Positions 5,606-11,916 of a stretch of DNA of 11,916 nt are shown here, piece by piece. The stretch is taken from NCBI GenBank assembly GCA_014729565.1, contig WJJR01000092.1:1-11916 (forward strand). Direction: 5' to 3'. The first letter of the stretch is position 1. Each line of letters opens with the position of its first letter. Below the pieces are notes generated by a model, which was given only the letters and a program-made list of their open reading frames with translations, was not told the origin of the DNA and made no database searches. The stretch is from Candidatus Zixiibacteriota bacterium. Its GTDB lineage: Bacteria > Zixibacteria > MSB-5A5 > WJJR01. The translations under genes were made by a program, and so were the position numbers.

Positions 5606-6055
5606 TCACGCATCAATGCAGAGCGGCGTGCGGTTCGGGTCAGGTGCCGGCGGTGCGGCCGGTGCGGGGACGGACAACGTATCGGGCAGTGTCTGCGCGG
5701 CCAAGCCATCCCATCCTTCCTTCAGGGTCGTCAACACCTCGATGCATTGGCGGGCAACCTCGGGATCGCGGCGCGCGTTGGCAACGCCGATTTGCTCGAT
5801 GACATACGCGTAGAGCGACGCGAACTTGCCGGCCAATTCGCCGGCTTCAAAGTTCAGCGTGCCGAGCATGTGCACGACGATTTTGCGGGCGCGGTCGAAT
5901 TTCTGCCAGCTTTGGTCGAAACGTCCGGCCTCGAGCATCTCGATGGCTTCCTTCAGAAATCGAATCGCTCCCTGATTGAGCATGAGGACAAGATCAATTT
6001 GCGACATGCCCATTACCTGGGAACGGCGGTACTCGGAGAGCTGTGGATTGGTCAT
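5606..6055 (-). CDS. fliS: Flagellin export chaperone FliS
   Basis: FliS binds the C-terminal helices of newly made flagellin in the cytoplasm, stops premature polymerisation and hands it to the export gate. The 149-aa product has the family opening (SEYRRSQVMGMSQIDLVLMLNQGAIRFLKEA) and the helical bundle with WQKFDRARKIVVHMLGTLNF and LYAYVIEQIGVAN. The last 25 residues are a proline/alanine-rich extension (PAPAAPPAPDPNRTP) beyond the normal end. It starts 13 nt after the fliD stop, so the two genes are surely co-transcribed. Its client is the flagellin encoded at 8999-11188. Confidence 0.93.
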   Translation of the reverse strand: MTNPQLSEYRRSQVMGMSQIDLVLMLNQGAIRFLKEAIEMLEAGRFDQSWQKFDRARKIVVHMLGTLNFEAGELAGKFASLYAYVIEQIGVANARRDPEVARQCIEVLTTLKEGWDGLAAQTLPDTLSVPAPAAPPAPDPNRTPLCIDA

Positions 6056-6068
6056 TGTGTTCTCGTTC

Positions 6069-8399
6069 CTACTGCTTGCCGGTGATCTGTGACGTGTTGG
6101 ACGATAGTTGCATGAGTTGCTGATCCAGGAACGAACTCTGCGATTGCAGATCGCTCAGGGTGCGCTCCAACTCAATGAACCGAGCAAAGAGCTTCTGACG
6201 TCGCACCTCAAGCCGTTCTTCCTGATCGGCGATCTGTGTTTTGATGTCGTCGATTTCCGCTTCGAGACCAGACGTACGGCGTGCCATCGAACCGGTCTCC
6301 GAGCGCGAGATTGATTCGACCGCTCGGTTGAGCCGTGCGGCGAAACCACGGGTAAAGGTGATGGTTGCATCGGCGAGCGGAGTGACGTCGCTTTGTTCCA
6401 TCCGAACTTCGAGGCGGATGCCGGCGGTCGTGGCGTTGTCTTCCCTGCCGGTCAGCAACCGTCCCGACCCGGTGGCGGCTTCGCCGTTGATGGTGCCTTC
6501 GACGTCCCGTCCGGTGAGTACCTGCGTTCCCGAATCGAGTCCGAGCGCACTCAGTGCCGTGCTGCTGTCTTTCTGCATGGTGATGCGCGACGAGGACCCG
6601 TAGCTCCCCGACGTCAACTTGATGTATCCGGTGTCGCCGTTGTCGACCCACTCGGCGGTGACGCCGCGTTCGCCGAGGTTGGGATCGGCGTTGATCTTGC
6701 TCTGCAATTCCGAGGCGAGTTCGGCGCCGGTGTTGTACGTTTTCGCTGAGAGGACAAGATCCTGCGACGCAATACCATCGGCCACGAAACGCAAAGTATT
6801 GTTGGCCGTGGTCAACGTGAGCGGCGACAGCGATGGGTTGGCAATGGACTTCCCCTGCAAGACCGTTTTGGTCGCTGCCTGGGTGATGTTGACCTCATAT
6901 CCGTCGCTCGTCTCGACCGCGTCGTCGCCGGCCGACAGGACACTGATCAACGAATTCGACGATGTGCCGGAGTTTTTGAACAGGTCGGCGACACTGTTGA
7001 TGTCCTCGTTCAATGCATCATACAGCTCATTGGAGTTGACCAGCGTCATCAACCCGTTGGCGGCGGTTTGTATGCCGATCGAACGGAGCATGTTCATGCC
7101 TTTGGGCAATCCGTCGATAGCGCCATTCATATGGCTACGCAAACCGCTTTGCATCGCCAGCAGGAACTGGTCTCCGATGAGCAGGCCACCCTCTTCGGTA
7201 TCCGGATTGTACTCGAACTGCTTGTCGATGTCCTTCATGACATCGTTGTAAGCGTTGAGGAACGTGGTGATGTTCGACTTCACCGTGTCACGATCGGTGT
7301 TGGCCGTGATCGTCAACGGAACAATCGTGTCCGTCTTCAATCGAATGGTTACGCCTTCGATGACGTTTTCGATTTCATTCGATGACGAGGTAACCACGAT
7401 CGGTGACCCGCCGTTCCGGCTCGACCCGATGGACACCTGCGCATCACGCGCTTCCTGGAGCAATGGTGCAAACGTTTGGACCTGGAATTGTTCTCCGGCA
7501 ACCAGCGTTCCGGCCCCGAGCGACACGGTCAGCCCATCGGCACCGTCGCCGGTGAGGGCGACTTCGGTGTCGGCGGCGTCGACGTCAATCGTTCCGGAAT
7601 TGGTGCCATCGGTCCAGTCGAGCGTAATCGTTCCCGACCCGACGGTCTGCTCACCGCTGCCCGCGACCGTAAAGGTGTACGCTTTGTTGGTGCTGCCGGT
7701 ATACGATGACCCAGCGCCGTGCGTCATCGCCGACGTGCCGGTGTGGTTGCCCACTGTTTCGACCGTATCAAACGACGCCGTGGTGAAGTCGGGAGCCGCG
7801 CCACCACTGAGATTACTGGTAACCGTTATCTGATTGTCGAGACCGGTCTTGTTCGCCGTGAGCACGAGCCGGTAAGCGTTGGCCGACGACCCATCACTGA
7901 TGATACTGGCGGTGACACCCGCGTTCGCTGCATTGATCGCGTTTTTCAACCCCGTCAGCGTATTGTTGCCGGCATCGATGTTGATGGTCTGAGCGCTGGC
8001 TGTCCCGAGACCGATAGTAATCGTCCCGGTTCCCAAACTGGCCGTCGCGGGATCGTCGTATCCCTGCGATGCCACCTGGTGATTGGTCGCCAGCCGATCG
8101 ACGTTGAGCGTGTACGTTCCGGGTGCAACCGTGCCGGTCGCGGTCACACTCACCGCGGTCTCGTCGGACACGTCCAGAGTCACCGCATCGTACGCGTTAT
8201 CCTTCAGCAGTGGCTGGATGGCCGCTTTGAGTGCGAGGATCTTCGCGGAGATCGCATTGTATGTGGTGAGTTCTTTGGTGGCCGTTTCCTGGCGTTGTTC
8301 CAAGAGCTCGACGTTGCCCCGCTCGGCCTCGATAATGGCGTTAACGATTCCCGTTGTATCGAGGTTGGACACCAGACCATCGATGTTGAATCCCGGCAT
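6069..8399 (-). CDS. fliD: Flagellar filament cap protein FliD (hook-associated protein 2)
   Basis: FliD forms the distal cap under which flagellin subunits fold and join the filament. The N-terminal domain is typical (PGFNIDGLVSNLDTTGIVNAI, then a helix to about residue 65). A flagellin IN-like repeat lies near 136-185 (INIDAGNNTLTGLKNAIN...GVTASI) and a second near 570-640. The C-terminal domain has VTIRLKTDT, the FLNAYNDVMKDID helix and SIGIQTAANGLMTLVNSNELYDAL. The last 75 residues form a strong coiled coil (about 700-760) typical of FliD ends. At 776 aa it is much longer than E. coli FliD (about 470), with extra Gly/Ser/Thr-rich beta sequence near 195-310 and 480-690. No cysteine is present. 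AAGGAG lies 5 nt before ATG 8399. fliS follows at 13 nt. Confidence 0.95.
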   Translation of the reverse strand: MPGFNIDGLVSNLDTTGIVNAIIEAERGNVELLEQRQETATKELTTYNAISAKILALKAAIQPLLKDNAYDAVTLDVSDETAVSVTATGTVAPGTYTLNVDRLATNHQVASQGYDDPATASLGTGTITIGLGTASAQTINIDAGNNTLTGLKNAINAANAGVTASIISDGSSANAYRLVLTANKTGLDNQITVTSNLSGGAAPDFTTASFDTVETVGNHTGTSAMTHGAGSSYTGSTNKAYTFTVAGSGEQTVGSGTITLDWTDGTNSGTIDVDAADTEVALTGDGADGLTVSLGAGTLVAGEQFQVQTFAPLLQEARDAQVSIGSSRNGGSPIVVTSSSNEIENVIEGVTIRLKTDTIVPLTITANTDRDTVKSNITTFLNAYNDVMKDIDKQFEYNPDTEEGGLLIGDQFLLAMQSGLRSHMNGAIDGLPKGMNMLRSIGIQTAANGLMTLVNSNELYDALNEDINSVADLFKNSGTSSNSLISVLSAGDDAVETSDGYEVNITQAATKTVLQGKSIANPSLSPLTLTTANNTLRFVADGIASQDLVLSAKTYNTGAELASELQSKINADPNLGERGVTAEWVDNGDTGYIKLTSGSYGSSSRITMQKDSSTALSALGLDSGTQVLTGRDVEGTINGEAATGSGRLLTGREDNATTAGIRLEVRMEQSDVTPLADATITFTRGFAARLNRAVESISRSETGSMARRTSGLEAEIDDIKTQIADQEERLEVRRQKLFARFIELERTLSDLQSQSSFLDQQLMQLSSNTSQITGKQ

Positions 8400-8423
8400 A
8401 CAGACTCCTTGGGGTTCTGTCTC

Positions 8424-8448
8424 AACGCATCCGTTGCGTTAACGGATG
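8424..8448 (-). promoter_or_regulatory. Mutually exclusive stem-loops in the fliD leader
   Basis: CATCCGTT (8428-8435) pairs with AACGGATG (8441-8448) in an 8-bp stem. AACGCA (8424-8429) pairs with TGCGTT (8435-8440) in a 6-bp stem. The two share bases and cannot form together. They lie 25-49 nt ahead of the fliD start codon. Whether they switch anything is inference. Confidence 0.35.
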
Positions 8449-8449
8449 T

Positions 8450-8478
8450 GAATGACCCGGAGCGTCTCCGGGTCATTC
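8450..8478 (-). repeat. Perfect 13-bp hairpin between flaG and fliD
   Basis: GAATGACCCGGAG (8450-8462) and CTCCGGGTCATTC (8466-8478) are exact reverse complements around CGT. No T-run follows on either strand, so it is not a classical intrinsic terminator. In this position it could stall or process the polycistronic message, protect the 3' end of the fliC-flaG RNA, or be a protein-binding palindrome. Confidence 0.6.
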
Positions 8479-8527
8479 CTCCGTACTGTAGTGCGGTTGT
8501 GATCAGCGCCTCTCGCCATACGGTCGC

Positions 8528-8917
8528 TCACGCCATGGTGTCGAACAGCACTCCCAGCAGCTCTTCCAGTCGTTGACGCATCTTCAGTATCGCCTCTGGT
8601 GGCATTTGCCGAATGACTTCGTCGGTGTCACTGTTCACCAGAGAAATCACCAAATCGTTGGTGTTGTCATCGATGCGATAGCGAACGGTCACATCGGCCT
8701 GTTCGAACACGTCGTTGAAGGCGGCGACGGCATTCGTGATCTCCTCGGTCCTCAGCGGATCCGATGCCGATTCCCGGGGGGGCCGCACGGCCGCGTCGTC
8801 AGTGACAACGCGGCTGTCGGGGCGCGGGGTCGTTTCCGACGCACCGGGCCAGACGCGTTGCACCGCACTCTCGCGGCGTCCCACCGCTGCCGGTGAGATG
8901 AAGAGATCATAGTTCAT
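8528..8917 (-). CDS. flaG: FlaG family flagellar protein
   Basis: FlaG proteins are small products of flagellin-fliD clusters; in several bacteria they affect filament length, but the mechanism is not settled. The 129-aa product has a variable N-terminal half and the family core at the C-terminus: VTVRYRIDDNTNDLVISLVN, then DEVIRQMPPEAILKMRQRL and a final helix (EELLGVLFD). The motif of Glu-Val-Ile-Arg-Gln-hydrophobic-Pro-Pro-Glu is the diagnostic one. GGGGAG lies 9 nt ahead of ATG 8917. It is 81 nt after fliC with only weak stems between, so it is probably transcribed by read-through from the fliC promoter. Confidence 0.9.
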   Translation of the reverse strand: MNYDLFISPAAVGRRESAVQRVWPGASETTPRPDSRVVTDDAAVRPPRESASDPLRTEEITNAVAAFNDVFEQADVTVRYRIDDNTNDLVISLVNSDTDEVIRQMPPEAILKMRQRLEELLGVLFDTMA

Positions 8918-8998
8918 GATCGATCACTCCCCTTCGGTCACCCCCGAATCAGGGGCGAGGGAGCCTGATGAAAGACTCCCCCGCGCCACTTCAGGTGC
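8918..8998 (-). other. fliC-flaG intercistronic gap with weak stem-loops
   Basis: It holds CCCC/GGGG (8942-8955, 6-nt loop) and GGGAG/CTCCC (8959-8980, 12-nt loop). Neither has a U-run, so this looks like a leaky junction that would let flaG be expressed at a lower level than flagellin. Confidence 0.35.
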
Positions 8999-11188
8999 TT
9001 ACTGGAACAGCGAGAGCACCACCTGCGGCACCTGATTGCCCTGGGCCAGCATCGAAGTACCGGCCTGGAGCAGAATCTGGTGCTTCACGAATTCCGACAT
9101 CTGCCGTGCCATGTCGGTATCGCGGATGGTGGACTCGGCTGCGGTCAAGTTCTGCGACGCGATCCGCAAGTTGGACAGGTTCGATTCGAGGGTGTTCTTC
9201 TGGAACGAACCCAGCGTACCGCGAGCAGTCGAGACCTCGTTAATCGCCGCGTCGATCACGGCCTGGGCATCCTGAGCGCCCTGGACCGTGGTCACGTCGA
9301 TCCCCGACAAACTGGAGAACATGTTGCCGGCGAGGTTCTTGCCCAGCAGCGATGACGACATACCCTGGAGAGCGATCTTGCTGGACTGGCCGACGTTCGA
9401 ACCAATCTGGAAGACGAGCGACTGATCGGTGTTGGAGATCTGCTCGGTTCCACCGTTCGAGGTCAGGCCATAGTTGACTTTCAGGTGCTCGGTGCGGTCG
9501 GCGTTGTAGACGAGGGTGTCCTTACCGGCTTTCACCGATGTCGCCGGACCACCGTCGAGACGGACGTCGAACGTGGCGGCCTTCACATCGAGGAGGAGGC
9601 TACCGACGTTGATGCCGTTGGCGGCGGTGTTGAGCGTCAGATCGATGGTGCCGCGACCGGATTCGCCATCAGCCTTGTTGCCGAGCGTAATGTCGGTCGT
9701 CGCCGCGTACTTGACTGCCGTGATCGAGGTTGTGTAGCCATCGAACGAGACCAGTGCATCCGTACCGGCCAGGGCGATCGGATCCGCCGTTCCGAGACCA
9801 AGAACGTTCTCGGCGTCCTCGGTGACCGTACCGTTCGACAGCATCTGCAGGCTGTAGTCGGAACCTTCGTCGGCCGTGGTCAGCTTGATCTTGTCGCTAC
9901 CGGATGCCGACGCGATGACGTTGTTGACAGAACCGGCGGCTACACTGCCGAAGCCGACTTTCAACGCCCGGTTGAATTCGCTGACGAGCGCATCAATCGA
10001 GGTGAAGGTCTTCGAACCGCCACCGGCGGTGACGAGATCGAGCACCGTGGTGACACCGTTCTGGTTCGCCGTGGTGGCCGTCATCTTCAGCTCGTCCAGC
10101 GAGACACCACGATTCGAACGGCTCGCGCCGAACGAGAACTGGGCATCGCCCGCTGAAGTCGACGAGGACGTCAATTTGATCGAATACTGCGCACCGGAAT
10201 TGACGGATTGGAATTGCAGCGTACCTGGACTGCCGCCGACACTCGCGGCTTCGATCTTACCGGCCAATGAGGTGTTCGCGGCAATGGCAGAATTCCATTT
10301 GCTGAGCACGGTGGACATGGTATCGCCATCGGCCACCGAAATGGTGAGCGACTGGTCGCCCACAGCGCTGGAACCGGCTTCCTGGTAGTTCAAAACGACG
10401 GTGTAGTTACCGACGTTGTTCGTCGTCGCGGTCGCGACTCCCGCGGCCGAGCCAATCGTTGCCTGCGTGGCTGTGCCCGCGAGTGTGAGGTTGTTGTTGA
10501 ACGCGTCGGTGATCGCGACCGAACCGGAGGTCTTTTCCGCACCGGACGAGGCCTGGATCACGTCGATGTTGTGGATCTTTTCTTCGAGGTTGTAGACGGT
10601 GCCACTGGTCTTCAGCGAAATACCCAGCGAGGTCGAGTTCAGCGTGGCTGAGGCCTCGGAGGTCTTGGTCGCGAAGATCGAGTGGGCGCCGGTTGACAGA
10701 CCGCTCTGCTTGATGGAGACCAACGACGTGTTGGCGCTGGTGATGGTGGCGACGTTGTCTTTCGTTCCATCGAGCAGCTTTTTGGTACCGAACTGGGTGT
10801 TGGCCGCGATACGATCGATTGTGGCGATCGAGTTCGCGATTTCCGCCTGGTCGGCGTCCAACTGCGCGGTGTCGTTAAATCCTTCGTTGGCGGCGTGAAT
10901 CGCCAGTTCGCGCATCTTGACCAGCAGACTGTTGATCTCGGTGAGCGCTCCCTCGGCGGTCTGAATCATGTTGATCGACCCTTCCGAGTTCTGAATCGCG
11001 CGGTTCAAACCGGCGATCTGCGCGCGGAACTGCTCCGAAATCACCAAGCCGGCCGGATCATCGGAGGCGCGGTTGATGCGGAAACCCGACGACAGCTTTT
11101 CCATCGACTGGGAAAGCGAGCGGGTGGTCATCACCAGGTTACGATGGGCGTCCATCGCGGCGATGTTGTGATTAATGCGAAGTGACAT
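8999..11188 (-). CDS. fliC: Flagellin, large variant
   Basis: This is the filament subunit, exported through the flagellar type III system and polymerised under the FliD cap. The conserved D0/D1 N-terminus (about 1-145) has SLRINHNIAAM, LSSGFRINRASDDPAGLVIS and ELAIHAANEGF; the C-terminus (about 637-729) has GAQDAQAVIDAAI, LGSFQKNTLESNLSNL and the final helix ending VPQVVLSLFQ. Between them are about 490 residues of Ala/Ser/Thr/Gly-rich beta sequence, including a flagellin IN-like stretch near 290-345. The total of 729 aa is well above the common 270-500. I see no cysteine and a single tryptophan. AAGGAGG lies 8 nt before ATG 11188. Large surface domains are often glycosylated or antigenically variable, but nothing here proves that. 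It is first of the fliC-flaG-(fliD-fliS-chaperone) series. Confidence 0.97.
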   Translation of the reverse strand: MSLRINHNIAAMDAHRNLVMTTRSLSQSMEKLSSGFRINRASDDPAGLVISEQFRAQIAGLNRAIQNSEGSINMIQTAEGALTEINSLLVKMRELAIHAANEGFNDTAQLDADQAEIANSIATIDRIAANTQFGTKKLLDGTKDNVATITSANTSLVSIKQSGLSTGAHSIFATKTSEASATLNSTSLGISLKTSGTVYNLEEKIHNIDVIQASSGAEKTSGSVAITDAFNNNLTLAGTATQATIGSAAGVATATTNNVGNYTVVLNYQEAGSSAVGDQSLTISVADGDTMSTVLSKWNSAIAANTSLAGKIEAASVGGSPGTLQFQSVNSGAQYSIKLTSSSTSAGDAQFSFGASRSNRGVSLDELKMTATTANQNGVTTVLDLVTAGGGSKTFTSIDALVSEFNRALKVGFGSVAAGSVNNVIASASGSDKIKLTTADEGSDYSLQMLSNGTVTEDAENVLGLGTADPIALAGTDALVSFDGYTTSITAVKYAATTDITLGNKADGESGRGTIDLTLNTAANGINVGSLLLDVKAATFDVRLDGGPATSVKAGKDTLVYNADRTEHLKVNYGLTSNGGTEQISNTDQSLVFQIGSNVGQSSKIALQGMSSSLLGKNLAGNMFSSLSGIDVTTVQGAQDAQAVIDAAINEVSTARGTLGSFQKNTLESNLSNLRIASQNLTAAESTIRDTDMARQMSEFVKHQILLQAGTSMLAQGNQVPQVVLSLFQ

Positions 11189-11485
11189 GTGGATGTCCTC
11201 CTTGAAATGTCCTTGTCAGGCGGTCCATGCCCGACCAATTCTGAGGTTGTTAGACTTCTCTTCCCGCAACTGCTAATCAGACCTCCATGGTCGTGACACC
11301 CTGCGCGACAGGGCTTTCAGCCGGAACATCCACCCGACTGTCGTCAGTTGTGTCCGCCTCACCTCCTTTGTGGTCCCGGCTTGTGCGGGAGTCAGTGTGC
11401 CCGTGACCATCAGCGTCCCTGCCTTGGTTAACGGGCCGGTTTAAGTCCTCTATTTACACCAAGTTCGCATAGGTCTTCCCTTCAT
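11189..11485 (-). promoter_or_regulatory. Long GGA-rich fliC 5' leader with two Shine-Dalgarno sites
   Basis: From the predicted start near 11485 to the fliC ATG is about 297 nt without a gene. The real ribosome site is AAGGAGG (11197-11203). A second, even better anti-16S match, AAAGGAGGTGA (11359-11369), has no start codon at a usable distance. I count about eleven GGA triplets, the core that CsrA binds; flagellin leaders in other bacteria, such as Bacillus subtilis hag, are controlled by CsrA. A role for CsrA here is inference. Confidence 0.5.
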
Positions 11486-11491
11486 GGGAAG

Positions 11492-11519
11492 GAATCGGCA
11501 CTCGCGTGTTCTCCCTTTA
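11492..11519 (-). promoter_or_regulatory. Sigma-28 (FliA) promoter of fliC
   Basis: On the minus strand TAAA (11516-11519) is followed by 16 nt and GCCGATTC (11492-11499). The -35 box is perfect, the -10 box matches six of eight bases of GCCGATAA, and spacing is one longer than the E. coli optimum. An 8-bp inverted repeat, GGTCTTCC (11472-11479) and GGAAGACC (11522-11529), brackets it. Confidence 0.65.
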
Positions 11520-11529
11520 CAGGAAGACC

Positions 11530-11916
11530 GTTGGAAATTGCCTGTATGGGACTCGCCCCATAGGGTTGGATCTAATTGCGATGTAAGCAGTTGAACGGGG
11601 GTGCGCAAAGTCTTGTCAGACGTCGTGCAGCCGGAGCACCGAGCACTTCAGGGTGAGCTGGCCGAACTCCAGCTCGGTGGGGGTCACGTGGTTGTTTCAA
11701 GCTCGAATACACTGGGATATGTGCCGGTATGATTTGTTCCGCCGCGGTCTGCGCACCCAGGGTATTCGCCGTTACCCTTCGGGTGTTAAAGTGATTATCA
11801 GAACTATCTTCCGATTGAACACGCGATGTAGTACGGGCGCCTCGTTTACACTGAGTCAACCGAAGTGCCCGTGCCGCTTGGCCGAGACGCTTGCAGTGAG
11901 CGGAGTCGAACTGGCC
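11530..11916. other. Gene-free region upstream of fliC
   Basis: I find no credible protein or RNA gene here. A 95-codon minus-strand frame (11572-11859) has no family features and runs through repeat copy C. Besides that repeat there is a small hairpin (ACCC-TTC-GGGT near 11774-11783). The final bases (11890-11916, GTGAGCGGAGTCGAACTGG) look like a short intergenic repeat, possibly marking a contig end. Confidence 0.4.
11631..11688 (-). repeat. Dispersed hairpin repeat, copy C
   Basis: Read on the minus strand it contains CCGAGCTGGAGTTCGG, GCTCACCCTGAAG and GCTCGGTGCTCC, in the same order as copy B at 5055-5107. The 13-mer GCTCACCCTGAAG is identical. The hairpin stem CCGA/TCGG is kept. It lies more than 100 nt upstream of the fliC promoter. 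Confidence 0.55.

Noticed and set aside
5606..5609. GTG 5609 start for the chaperone gene, overlapping fliS stop
   Set aside because: ATG 5573 has a better-spaced ribosome site (GGGAAGG) and the extra 12 residues look unconserved; overlap remains possible.
11273..11329. 18-residue leader peptide (MFRLKALSRRVSRPWRSD) in the fliC leader
   Set aside because: The strong Shine-Dalgarno at 11359-11369 is about 32 nt away, too far to drive it, and no attenuator follows.
11189..11485. Cyclic-di-GMP (GEMM-type) riboswitch in the fliC leader
   Set aside because: A GGGACGC string is present, but the conserved flanking stems and tetraloop-receptor elements are not found.
11572..11859. 95-codon minus-strand frame upstream of fliC
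   Set aside because: No recognisable family, odd composition, and it runs through dispersed repeat copy C.

Overview
This window comes from a flagellated, Gram-negative-type bacterium of moderately high GC content. The phylum cannot be fixed from sequence alone; the gene mix fits an uncultured lineage known mainly from metagenomes. Both window ends lie in broken or repeat-like sequence, so it may be a whole metagenomic contig. All nine intact protein genes and the one tRNA are on the minus strand, so transcription runs from high to low coordinates.

Right half (about 5.1-11.5 kb) is a late flagellar filament cluster: a large flagellin (fliC), flaG, an enlarged filament cap (fliD), the flagellin chaperone (fliS) and a FlgN/FliT-type chaperone. 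fliC has a convincing sigma-28 promoter about 300 nt upstream and a long, GGA-rich leader with a strong Shine-Dalgarno site. A second sigma-28 promoter (4965-4991) drives a small FlgM-like anti-sigma-28 gene, followed by an HDOD-domain signalling gene. This resembles the usual feedback in which sigma-28 activates its own inhibitor while export chaperones and filament parts are made.

Left half (about 0.4-3.4 kb) is housekeeping: tRNA-Val(GAC) with its own promoter, thrS (threonyl-tRNA synthetase) and infC (IF3). infC appears to start at a rare AUA (or AUU) codon behind a perfect Shine-Dalgarno sequence and carries a long charged C-terminal tail. The operon ends at a good rho-independent terminator instead of continuing into rpmI-rplT.

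The leftmost 350 bases are the strangest part: a truncated response-regulator fragment that has lost its phospho-acceptor aspartate abuts a roughly 220-bp, hairpin-rich, gene-free segment bounded by 28-nt imperfect inverted repeats (24 of 28 identical). The repeat ends belong to a family with further copies at 5055-5107 and 11631-11688, in which base changes keep a hairpin stem paired. I see no phage, CRISPR, toxin or defence system. The candidates for new biology are the MITE-like element and its repeat family, the flagellin leader, and the IF3 start.
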